A stretch of DNA of 10,695 nt, from assembly GCA_051881335.1 (NCBI GenBank), contig JBJEPR010000180.1, positions 1 through 10,695 on the forward strand, in the 5' to 3' direction. Shown in pieces: positions 1 through 6,052 of the stretch. This DNA is from Fimenecus sp051881335 (GTDB lineage: Bacteria; Bacillota; Clostridia; Oscillospirales; Acutalibacteraceae). The position numbers and the translations under genes were made by a program. Positions within the stretch are counted from its first letter, which is position 1. The number at the start of each line of letters is the position of its first letter. The notes beneath the pieces are model-generated. The model worked only from the letters and a program-made list of their open reading frames with translations. It made no database searches and was not told where the DNA came from.

Positions 1-40
1 TTATAATTTATATATTCACCCACGGAAAGAGGGGATAGTT

Positions 41-1354
41 TTGTACGGATTGATTGACCATAAAGACGAAATCAACCGCCTTTTGGCGCGCTACGGCGTG
101 AAATTCGGTATTTATAAAAATAATGAGTTCTACGAACGGCTGTTTCCGTTCGACCCGTTGCCGCGCATTATCACCCAAAATGAGTTTCAGTTTTTGGAGC
201 GAGGGTTAAAACAGCGTGTGCACGCCTTGAACTTGTTTTTAAACGATATTTACGGCAAAAAGCAGATTTTGCGCGACGGCGTCATTCCCGAGGATTTCGT
301 ATACCGTTCCACGGGCTTTTTGCCGCCGTGTGAAAACATTGTGCCGCCGCTGTCGGTTTATAACCACATTTCGGGCATTGATTTGGTGCAGGCAAAGGAT
401 ATGACTTGGTTTGTGCTCGAAGACAATCTCCGTATTCCCTCGGGGGCTTCGTACCCGATGGTTGCGCGCGACCTTTGCCGGCGCGCCAGCCCCGACACTT
501 TTCAAACCAACGCTGTGACGGATAACCGCGGCTACGGCAAGCTCTTAAAAACCGCGCTGGACGATGTCAACCTCGGCGGAATCAATGTGATTTTAACGCC
601 GGGGCGCTATAATTCCGCCTTTTTTGAGCACTCCTATCTTGCCGAGCAAACCGGCGCGGTCTTTGCGATGCCGCAGGATTTATTTGTGGAGGGGAATGTC
701 CTCTATTACAGCGAATATTCGGGTGAACGCCGCAGAGTCGGCACGGTGTACCGCCGTGTTTCCGATGAATATTTAGACCCAATGACCTTTTTACCGTATT
801 CTCTTTTGGGTGTGCCGCATTTGCTCGACGCGTACCGTGCGGGCAATGTTGCCATAGTCAACGCCCCCGGCAACGGCGTTGCGGATGACAAAGGCATTTA
901 CTATTTCGTACCGCAAATGATAAAATACTACCTCGGCGAAGAGCCGATACTCAAAAATGCCCCGACCTATTTGCCATATTACGAAGCGGACAAGGCCTAT
1001 GTTTTGGCGCATTTGGATACCTTGGTCATCAAAGATGTCTCCGAATCGGGCGGCTACGGCGTGGTGTTCGGTTCGGAACTTCCCAAAGCAGAATTGCAAA
1101 AGTTGCGTGACGCGATTTCGGAAAATCCCCGCCGCTTTATCGCACAGGAGGTTGTGGAATTCAAAGACCTTTCCGTGTTTGAAAACGGGCAGGTGACCGC
1201 CCGCAAAGCGGATTTGCGTGCCTTTGTGCTGTACGGCAAGGAGATTACCGTTTGGCAAAGCGGGCTGACGCGCTATGCGCGCGAGGAAGGCTCGTATGTG
1301 GTCAATTCTTCACAGGGAGGAGGGTTTAAGGACACATGGGTATTATCTCGATAA
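41..1354 (+). CDS. Circularly permuted ATP-grasp family protein (DUF404/DUF407 type)
   Basis: Predicted 437-residue ATP-dependent carboxylate-amine (amide/peptide bond forming) enzyme of the circularly permuted ATP-grasp class; the true substrate is not known for the family. Seen: family motifs in the expected order, including SGASY near residues 134-138, TPGRYNSAFFEHSYLA (186-201), RRVSDEYLDP (238-247), NAPGNGVADDKG (274-285), the nucleotide-binding VIKDVSESGGYG (329-340), FIAQE (366-370), DLRAFVLYG (391-399) and the C-terminal QGGGFKDTWVL (425-435). The TTG start has a good ribosome site (AAAGAGGGG ending at 34, spacing about 6). However, the frame is open to the window edge and the usual N-terminal segment before the ERLF/PFDPLPR region looks about 40 residues short, so an upstream start is possible. 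The 3' end overlaps the next gene by 19 nt, indicating translational coupling. Known of the family: it is almost always encoded with alpha-E and transglutaminase-like partners, as here. Family call is firm; start and substrate are uncertain. Confidence 0.92.
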   Translation: MYGLIDHKDEINRLLARYGVKFGIYKNNEFYERLFPFDPLPRIITQNEFQFLERGLKQRVHALNLFLNDIYGKKQILRDGVIPEDFVYRSTGFLPPCENIVPPLSVYNHISGIDLVQAKDMTWFVLEDNLRIPSGASYPMVARDLCRRASPDTFQTNAVTDNRGYGKLLKTALDDVNLGGINVILTPGRYNSAFFEHSYLAEQTGAVFAMPQDLFVEGNVLYYSEYSGERRRVGTVYRRVSDEYLDPMTFLPYSLLGVPHLLDAYRAGNVAIVNAPGNGVADDKGIYYFVPQMIKYYLGEEPILKNAPTYLPYYEADKAYVLAHLDTLVIKDVSESGGYGVVFGSELPKAELQKLRDAISENPRRFIAQEVVEFKDLSVFENGQVTARKADLRAFVLYGKEITVWQSGLTRYAREEGSYVVNSSQGGGFKDTWVLSR

Positions 1355-2031
1355 AATCCACCGATAATCTGTTTTGGCTCGGGCGCTATGTCGAGCGTGT
1401 ATTCACCACGCTCAAAATGTTTTCTCAGTGCTATGATGTGCTTATAGATGTGGACGAAAACGCCTATGTCGATTTCCTGCAGAAGCTCGGTATTCCGAAT
1501 ACCTATTCTTATAAGCAGGAGTTTATTGCGGATTTCCTGTTTAACGAAAGCAACCCGAATTCCGTGATGAGCACCGTCCTCGCCGCGTATGACAATGCAG
1601 TGATGATGCGTAACGAGTTAAGCAGTGAAACGATGTCTTATATCCAACTCGCTGTGGACGCGATGCAGCGCGGCAAGGAAAGCTCGGCGCCGATGCTCAA
1701 ATTGCAAGAGGTGTTTGACTGTATTTTTGCCTTTTGGGGCGCGGCGGATGACTATGTGGAGTCCGAAACCACGCGCAACATTTTAAAATTCGGGCGCAGT
1801 GTGGAACGTATCGATTTGTATACGCGCTTCTCCTGCCCGCCCGAACTCATTCGCAAAGAATTCAGCATTTTGTTAAACCGCCTTTACAAGGTCGGCATTG
1901 ACTGCAACATCACGGCAATTGACCGTTTAATGAAAATCATCTTGGAAAAAGACGATTTCGAAGCGGACAAATTCACCATTCAGGAGGAGCTTTCCCGCCT
2001 GTTTGTCACCGCGCCGAGTGCGTATTATTAA
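1336..2031 (+). CDS. Alpha-E domain protein (DUF403)
   Basis: All-helical alpha-E protein, 231 residues, of unknown biochemical role; in the family it is thought to work with the permuted ATP-grasp enzyme encoded next to it. Seen: the N-terminal signature NLFWLGRYVERV (residues 11-22), the NPNSV motif (73-77) followed by helices rich in small and acidic residues including RNELSSE, and a second internal copy of the signature, FGRSVERID (152-160), which is the internal repeat typical of alpha-E proteins. No signal peptide or membrane segment, so cytoplasmic. It is clearly shorter than the roughly 300 residues common in the family: the part after the second signature is compressed. The ATG overlaps the upstream gene by 19 nt, and GGGAGGAGGG just upstream (inside the upstream coding region) is its ribosome site. 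Function beyond family membership is not inferable. Confidence 0.9.
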   Translation: MGIISIKSTDNLFWLGRYVERVFTTLKMFSQCYDVLIDVDENAYVDFLQKLGIPNTYSYKQEFIADFLFNESNPNSVMSTVLAAYDNAVMMRNELSSETMSYIQLAVDAMQRGKESSAPMLKLQEVFDCIFAFWGAADDYVESETTRNILKFGRSVERIDLYTRFSCPPELIRKEFSILLNRLYKVGIDCNITAIDRLMKIILEKDDFEADKFTIQEELSRLFVTAPSAYY

Positions 2032-2048
2032 ACAGGGGAGGGCTTGTT

Positions 2049-2828
2049 TTGCAAACCGTTGAATTTTCGTATTCGATGCAAATTGCATTTTCTGCACCCG
2101 TGGTGCGCCATTGCTTTTCTCTGCGGTGCTTGCCGTTTAATAACGAATACCAGCGCATACGCGAGCTGTTTTTGGAAGTTTCGCCGCACAATGTGTTGAC
2201 CGAAACCGCCGACGGCTTTGGCAACCGTATTTTGACCGACCGTATTACCGAAGCGCATACCGAATTTTCAGTCTATGTCAACGGCATTGCCGAAATTGAC
2301 ATTGCCAAAAAAGTGCCCGAGGAATTAAACGGGATTTATAAGTACCCGTCGCAGTATACCGTGTGCGGCGAAAAACTTACCGTGCTTACAGAAGCTTGCC
2401 GCCCGCTGTGCGAAAACAAAACCCCGACCGAAACGGCAAAGATTGTAATGCAGGAATTGCGCAAGCGCTTTACCTACCAAAGCGGCGCGACAAATATCAA
2501 CACCACCGCCGAAGAAGCGCTCGCTTTGGGCAAAGGCGTTTGTCAGGATTTTGCGCATATGCAAATTGCTGTTTGCCGCGCGCTTTCTGTGCCCGCGCGG
2601 TATGTGGTCGGCATACAAGAGGGAACGGGCGAAACCCACGCTTGGGTGGAAATTTACGACAACGGCATTTGGGTCGGCATTGACCCGACCAACAACAAAA
2701 TGGTGAATGACCGCTATTTAACATTGAGCCACGGGCGAGATTTTGCTGACTGCGGCATCAACCGCGGGCTGTTTGTCGGCGGCGGTACGCAAACCCAAAC
2801 CATAGAAGCAACCGTCAAGATTCTTTAA
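2049..2828 (+). CDS. Transglutaminase-like cysteine peptidase/acyltransferase family protein
   Basis: Predicted 259-residue cytoplasmic protein with an N-terminal beta-rich region of the type that precedes bacterial transglutaminase-like domains (about 1-110), then a transglutaminase/papain-like core. The catalytic triad is visible: Cys165 in GKGVCQDFAH, His197 in GETHAWVE, Asp212 in GIDPTNN. The C-terminal DRYLTLSHGRDFAD...G segment is also typical. Such proteins hydrolyse or transfer amide bonds; in this gene context it is inferred to cut or transfer the product of the ATP-grasp partner, but no substrate can be read from the sequence. The TTG start has a strong ribosome site (AGGGGAGGG, spacing 6), and the gene begins 17 nt after the alpha-E stop, so it is the third gene of the operon. 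The transcription terminator lies about 75 nt downstream. Confidence 0.92.
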   Translation: MQTVEFSYSMQIAFSAPVVRHCFSLRCLPFNNEYQRIRELFLEVSPHNVLTETADGFGNRILTDRITEAHTEFSVYVNGIAEIDIAKKVPEELNGIYKYPSQYTVCGEKLTVLTEACRPLCENKTPTETAKIVMQELRKRFTYQSGATNINTTAEEALALGKGVCQDFAHMQIAVCRALSVPARYVVGIQEGTGETHAWVEIYDNGIWVGIDPTNNKMVNDRYLTLSHGRDFADCGINRGLFVGGGTQTQTIEATVKIL

Positions 2829-2902
2829 TATTGTTATTTCAGCCGAAATGAAAAGCCGATTAAAATGAGATTTGTATATTGGATTTTATGTATACCGAAT
2901 AC

Positions 2903-2939
2903 AAAAGCGTTCCGAAAAAATCGGAACGCTTTTCTTTTT
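2903..2939. terminator. Intrinsic terminator between convergent units
   Basis: A perfect 13-bp stem (2903-2915 with 2921-2933: AAAAGCGTTCCGA paired to its complement) with an AAAAA loop, followed on the plus strand by TTTTCTTTTT. It ends the ATP-grasp/alpha-E/transglutaminase operon. Read on the minus strand, the same stem is followed by a shorter T run and can also stop the 6S-like RNA transcript coming the other way. Confidence 0.9.
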
Positions 2940-2948
2940 GCAATCCCC

Positions 2949-3123
2949 GCCCGACCGCACACGGCAAATAATAACCTGCAAATAAGCAGGTGGGTGTCTT
3001 TCCTCGGGTTTAGTGCTCCCAGCGTCCGCAAAACTGCGGGAGGTCTGCACACCGCCTCGGAATTCCGACTCCCGAAAAAAACGTGTTGGGTTAATATTGT
3101 ACCGTGCGTTTATCGCATCGGGC
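2949..3123 (-). ncRNA. ssrS: Probable 6S RNA (ssrS-like)
   Basis: No credible gene covers this stretch, but the minus strand folds into the 6S RNA architecture. The proposed 5' end GCCCGA (3123-3118) pairs with TCGGGC at the 3' end (2954-2949). Inside it, minus-strand 3108-3089 pairs almost continuously with 2976-2957 (GCACGG/CCGTGT, then AATA..TTAACC against GGTTATTATT), giving a closing stem of about 19 pairs with one bulged C. Next is a large bubble whose 3' side can form the competing hairpin ACCTGC-TTATTT-GCAGGT (2991-2974), a known 6S feature. The terminal arm is irregular: GGTGT/ACACC (3053-3049 with 2997-2993), then CTCCC/GGGAG (3042-3038 with 3020-3016) and a CCGCA/TGCGG tip. At about 175 nt it has the size of 6S RNA, which binds the sigma-A RNA polymerase holoenzyme by mimicking an open promoter. 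The assignment rests on hand folding and on my recollection of clostridial 6S sequences; no covariance search was run. Confidence 0.7.
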
Positions 3124-3129
3124 AGGTTG

Positions 3130-3158
3130 ATTTTAGGTTGTGCAAAATTGTACAAAAA
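3130..3158 (-). promoter_or_regulatory. Possible promoter of the 6S-like RNA
   Basis: On the minus strand, TAAAAT (3135-3130) lies 17 nt from TTTTTG (3158-3153). The -10 is good and the -35 is poor. It predicts a start at about 3123, which is exactly the 5' edge of the predicted closing stem. That agreement is the main support. Confidence 0.4.
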
Positions 3159-3163
3159 ATGCG

Positions 3164-3466
3164 TTATTCTTCGTCCTCAGCAATGTCAAATAAATCCGAA
3201 AGACGCTCTTCAAAAATACTGCCGATTTCGTTGAATTCGTCCTCGTCCTCAATCGGCTCTAAATAGGTTTCGCCGTCCTCCTCGCTGACCTTTAAAATAA
3301 TCAACTCGCCGTCGTCCTCTAAAATTTCCTCGGCTTCATCATAGACGGGCAAAAGCGCCACATAGCGCGCGTCGTCGGTTTCAATGCGGTCTAATTCCTC
3401 AAAGATATGCTCTACGCCGTCCTCATCGACCACGCTGACAATGTCGGGATTGTAATTTTCGTCCAT
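3164..3466 (-). CDS. DUF1292 family protein (YrzB-like)
   Basis: Small, very acidic protein of 100 residues. The start NYNPDIVSVVDEDGVEHIFEELDRIE, the middle YVALLPVYDE and the region ILKVSEEDGETYLEPIEDEDEFNEIG are typical of DUF1292 (B. subtilis YrzB type), found across Firmicutes and of unknown function. The frame extends 19 codons further upstream, but the internal ATG at 3466 is chosen: it has AAAGGAG 7 nt upstream, starts where the family starts, and the longer version would begin inside the -35 element. In many Clostridia this gene sits with ruvX and ireB; here it is a single gene with its own promoter, followed by the 6S-like RNA. Confidence 0.9.
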   Translation of the reverse strand: MDENYNPDIVSVVDEDGVEHIFEELDRIETDDARYVALLPVYDEAEEILEDDGELIILKVSEEDGETYLEPIEDEDEFNEIGSIFEERLSDLFDIAEDEE

Positions 3467-3494
3467 AGTGTTCTCCTTTATGTGTTCTGTACTC

Positions 3495-3523
3495 ATTTTA
3501 CCCCGAAATTGCCGAACAGTCAA
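3495..3523 (-). promoter_or_regulatory. Sigma-A promoter of the DUF1292 gene
   Basis: Minus-strand TTGACT (3523-3518), 17-nt spacer, TAAAAT (3500-3495). The predicted start near 3488 gives a leader of about 20 nt carrying the ribosome site and excludes the upstream in-frame start. Confidence 0.8.
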
Positions 3524-3624
3524 CTGTAAAAAACTGCTTGCAGGGTAAAACAGTTTTATTTTTGGTAACCTTTCATAAATTCGTTTATTTACATATAAAT
3601 TTTATAAAAAGAACAAAAAAACTA

Positions 3625-3652
3625 TTGACTTTTTACAAAACTGTGGTATACT
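3625..3652 (+). promoter_or_regulatory. Strong sigma-A promoter of a structured RNA
   Basis: TTGACT (3625-3630), 16-nt spacer, TATACT (3647-3652), preceded by an A/T-rich stretch that could act as an UP element. The predicted start near 3659 falls at the first base of a 9-bp stem. No ribosome site with a convincing ORF follows. Confidence 0.75.
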
Positions 3653-3658
3653 GAAATT

Positions 3659-4020
3659 GAACAAAGGGAGAAACCCTGAAGAGGCGAAGGACCTCGGTTC
3701 TGAAAAGCCCTTTGTTACATTTCGAAAGCGAGTTGGGAGGCGAATCCAATGTACTGTATAGAAGAACCGCAGCATTCGTTTCGCTGTGCTTTGCGGTAAA
3801 TTCGACGGGCTGAAAAATGTAAACAGCGTTACCGTATGAAACAAATTTTTAGAATGTTCCGATATTAGGTTGCGTGCAAAACAAAGATAAAAACGATTTT
3901 CGTTTCCCGTTGCCGCAAAGAACTGCACAATAGATACAATAAAATACCAACAAACTTCAAAAAGTTTCTCACAATTCTATAAAAGCAAGCACGCCGCAGA
4001 AATTGCTTCTGCGGCGTGTT
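3659..4020 (+). ncRNA. Structured non-coding RNA, family not certain (raiA-motif-like is one candidate)
   Basis: The roughly 370 nt between the promoter and the terminator has no credible ORF but is rich in nested complementarity, mainly in the first 200 nt. AACAAAGGG (3660-3668) pairs perfectly with CCCTTTGTT (3708-3716). Within it AACC/GGTT (3672-3675 with 3696-3699) and GAGG/CCTC (3681-3684 with 3692-3695) stack. Then comes ACAT..ATGT closing a TTGG-GAGGCGAAT-CCAA hairpin (3733-3749), an ACCGCA/TGCGGT hairpin (3766-3771 with 3792-3797), and CGGTAA/TTACCG (3794-3799 with 3829-3834) enclosing GCTG/CAGC; the last two compete. GGCGAA occurs twice, in hairpin loops. It could be an abundant small RNA of the raiA-motif kind known from Clostridia, whose size is about 200 nt. 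A long leader is unlikely because the next gene is on the other strand. The segment after about 3850 looks mostly unstructured, so the mature 3' end may be earlier. Confidence 0.6.
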
Positions 4021-4024
4021 TTAT
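3990..4024. terminator. Strong intrinsic terminator, convergent
   Basis: CACGCCGCAGAA (3990-4001) pairs with TTCTGCGGCGTG (4007-4018), 12 bp with a 5-nt loop, followed by TTTTATATAT on the plus strand. It ends the structured RNA. On the minus strand it lies just after the ArsC-family gene and is followed by CTTGCTTTT, so it probably also serves the pyk unit. Confidence 0.88.
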
Positions 4025-4032
4025 ATATGGTT

Positions 4033-4392
4033 TTATTCGTTTTTCAGCGCTTCGCACCATTCTTTTTCGCGAAAACCGAGCAGTACCGCGCCGCTGTCGG
4101 CGATAAGCAAAGGACGCTTCACCAGCATACCGTCTGTCGCAAGAAGTTGTAATTGTTCTTCTTCAGACATCGCAGGCAATTTCTCCTTTAATTGCATCGA
4201 TTTATACAAAAGCCCGCTTGAGTTAAAAAACTTTTTCAGCGGCAAACCGCTTTGCGCGTGCCATACCTTTAATTCATCAAAGGTCGGGTTTTCCGTTTTG
4301 ATATTTCGTGCTTCAAAGATAAAACCGTTGTCTAAAAGCCATTTTTTTGCCTTTTGACAAGTTGTGCATTTGGGATATTCTATGAATAGCAT
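4033..4392 (-). CDS. ArsC/Spx-family thioredoxin-fold protein
   Basis: A 119-residue protein of the arsenate reductase/Spx family. Seen: an N-terminal beta strand followed by the redox-type motif KCTTCQKAKKWL with Cys9 and Cys12, FEARNIKTENPTFDEL, the SGLPLKKFFNSSG segment, and the family-conserved KRPLL near residues 91-95, ending GFREKEW. Length is normal. Members include glutaredoxin-like arsenate reductases and the RNA-polymerase-binding Spx; the YffB/YusI-like generic group has no settled function. An ATG with AAAGGA about 8 nt upstream supports the start. It begins 26 nt after pyk and has no visible promoter, so it is presumed to be co-transcribed; no functional link to glycolysis is evident. 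True arsenate reduction cannot be concluded, since no arsenic genes are nearby. Confidence 0.88.
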   Translation of the reverse strand: MLFIEYPKCTTCQKAKKWLLDNGFIFEARNIKTENPTFDELKVWHAQSGLPLKKFFNSSGLLYKSMQLKEKLPAMSEEEQLQLLATDGMLVKRPLLIADSGAVLLGFREKEWCEALKNE

Positions 4393-4418
4393 TGTTATTT
4401 CCTTTCCAACGGCAGCGT

Positions 4419-5837
4419 TTACAGCTTTTCAACCTTGAGCATATTGGTCGTACCCGAAATCCCTAAGGGAATTCCGGCGGTAATGACAACCACATCGCCC
4501 GTTGTAACAAGCCCGTTCTTGCGGGCAACCTCGACCGCGTGCGAGAACAGTGCGTCGGTGTTTTTCTTTTCATCGCACAAAAGCGGCACAACGCCCCAGG
4601 ACAAATTCATTTGCCGACAAACAATTTCGTCCGTGGTGCACCCGATAATCATACATTGCGGGCGGTGTTTGGAAATCATACGCGCGGTCGAGCCGCTTTT
4701 GGTGACAGTAATAATCGCCTTTGCACCGAGGTCGTGCGCCGTGGTGACCGTCGCGTGCGAAATCGCGTCGGTGATGCGGCGATTGGCTTCTGTGGCGGCA
4801 TTGTTGAAGTGCGTTACATAGTCAATCTGCCCTTCGGTGGTTTCGGCAATGCGTGACATCGTTTCCACCGCCTCCACAGGGTGCGCGCCCGCCGCCGTTT
4901 CACCCGACAGCATAATTGCCGAAGTGCCGTCGTAAATCGCGTTGGCAACATCGGTGATTTCTGCACGCGTGGGGCGGGGATTGGTAATCATCGATTCAAG
5001 CATTTGCGTTGCCGTAATGACCTGCTTGCCGGCGCGGTATGCGCGCTGAATAATTTTTTTCTGAATGGAGGGTATCATTTCAAACGGAATTTCCACGCCC
5101 ATATCGCCGCGCGCGACCATCACGCCGTCCGCCGTCTCAATAATTTCATCAATGTTGCGCACACCGTCCATATTTTCGATTTTGGCAATAATGCGCACAT
5201 TGCGCCAGCCGAGGGCATTGGTGAATTTGCGCAAATATGCCACATCTGCCGCCGTGCGAACGAACGAAGCGGCAATGTAATCAAATCCAAGTTTCGCGCC
5301 GAATTCCAAGTCGGACATATCGCGCTCGGAAAGGTAGGGCATGGAAAGCTCCACGCCGGGCACATTCACACCCTTGCGGTCGGACAGCACGCCGCCGTCT
5401 TGCACAGTGCAGACAATATCGGTGTTGCTTATGCTTTTGACGACCAGGGAGACTAGCCCGTCATTGATCAGAATTTGCGTGCCGACCGTGACATCGTGCG
5501 GCAGTTCGCCAAACGAAACAGAAGCAATTTTATTGTCGCAAACTATATCGCGAGTGGTTAAGGTGTATTCGTCACCGGAAAAAATTTCCACAGGCTTGTG
5601 GTCTTTGAAAATGCCCAAACGGATTTCGGGGCCTTTGGTATCGAGCATTGTGGCAACAGGTAAGCCTAATTTTTCACGCGCGGCAATCACCTCACGAAAA
5701 CGGACTTCGTGTGTTTCGTAATCTCCGTGTGAGAAGTTGAACCGTGCCACATTCATACCTGCACGCATCATATTTTCCAAAACTTCGGGCTTGTCCGTAG
5801 ACGGCCCTACCGTACAAATGATTTTTGTTTTACGCAT
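4419..5837 (-). CDS. pyk: Pyruvate kinase
   Basis: Catalyses PEP + ADP to pyruvate + ATP, the last step of glycolysis, in the cytoplasm. The 472 residues match the classical A-B-C domain form without the extra PEP-utiliser domain found in Bacillus. Seen: TKIICTVGPS at the N terminus, FNFSHG (33-38), DTKGPEIRLG (66-75), the signature IIAKIENMDG with catalytic Lys219 and metal ligand Glu221, ARGDMGVEIP with Asp245, ATQMLESM (276-283) and RAEITDVANAIYDGTSAIMLSGETA. The C-terminal allosteric domain is complete and ends TTNMLKVEKL. An upstream in-frame GTG at 5846 is rejected because it belongs to the ribosome site GAAGGGTGATT; the ATG at 5837 sits at proper spacing and starts MRKTKIICT as in homologues. 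First gene of a unit with the ArsC-family gene. Confidence 0.97.
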   Translation of the reverse strand: MRKTKIICTVGPSTDKPEVLENMMRAGMNVARFNFSHGDYETHEVRFREVIAAREKLGLPVATMLDTKGPEIRLGIFKDHKPVEIFSGDEYTLTTRDIVCDNKIASVSFGELPHDVTVGTQILINDGLVSLVVKSISNTDIVCTVQDGGVLSDRKGVNVPGVELSMPYLSERDMSDLEFGAKLGFDYIAASFVRTAADVAYLRKFTNALGWRNVRIIAKIENMDGVRNIDEIIETADGVMVARGDMGVEIPFEMIPSIQKKIIQRAYRAGKQVITATQMLESMITNPRPTRAEITDVANAIYDGTSAIMLSGETAAGAHPVEAVETMSRIAETTEGQIDYVTHFNNAATEANRRITDAISHATVTTAHDLGAKAIITVTKSGSTARMISKHRPQCMIIGCTTDEIVCRQMNLSWGVVPLLCDEKKNTDALFSHAVEVARKNGLVTTGDVVVITAGIPLGISGTTNMLKVEKL

Positions 5838-5894
5838 AGAAATCACCCTTCAAAAAATACAAGGAAACAGAAGTTCCAAATCTTCCTCAAATAC

Positions 5895-5923
5895 ATCATA
5901 TTCTTGATTTTGTCAAATGTCAA
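5895..5923 (-). promoter_or_regulatory. Sigma-A promoter of pyk
   Basis: Minus-strand TTGACA (5923-5918), 17-nt spacer, TATGAT (5900-5895): near consensus. Predicted start at about 5888, giving a leader of about 50 nt. Confidence 0.85.
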
Positions 5924-5975
5924 GCGCTTTTTATACTTTTATGCTCTCTGCCCATAGTATGCCGAAGGAAAATGC

Positions 5976-6018
5976 AAAAATCCCTGCCGCAATGCAGTGT
6001 ATGCATACGGCAGGGATT
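5976..6018 (-). terminator. Intrinsic terminator of ilvC
   Basis: AATCCCTGCCG (6018-6008 on the minus strand) pairs with CGGCAGGGATT (5989-5979), 11 bp, followed by a T run (TTTTTGCATTTT counting the end of the stem). The 18-nt loop contains TATGCATACACTGCATTG, which may itself pair. It lies 35 nt beyond the ilvC stop. Confidence 0.85.
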
Positions 6019-6052
6019 CTATGTTTTTGTGTTTTACAGCGAAAAACGGTAA

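Noticed and set aside
2865..3266. Plus-strand open frames between the transglutaminase gene and the DUF1292 gene
   Set aside because: They cross the terminator and the 6S-like RNA and overlap the DUF1292 gene antisense; no protein-like pattern or ribosome site.
3524..3600. Hairpin AAAACTG...CAGTTTT followed by TATTTTT
   Set aside because: Short 7-bp stem with a 14-nt loop next to the DUF1292 promoter and no transcript entering it from the left on the plus strand; not supportable as a terminator.
3602..3928. Minus-strand open frame of 108 codons opposite the structured RNA
   Set aside because: No ribosome site, low-complexity Phe-rich translation, and it runs antisense through the promoter and stems of the RNA gene.
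4881..5456. Plus-strand 191-codon open frame inside pyk
   Set aside because: Antisense to fully conserved pyruvate kinase motifs; His/Asn-rich composition is a reading-frame artefact.
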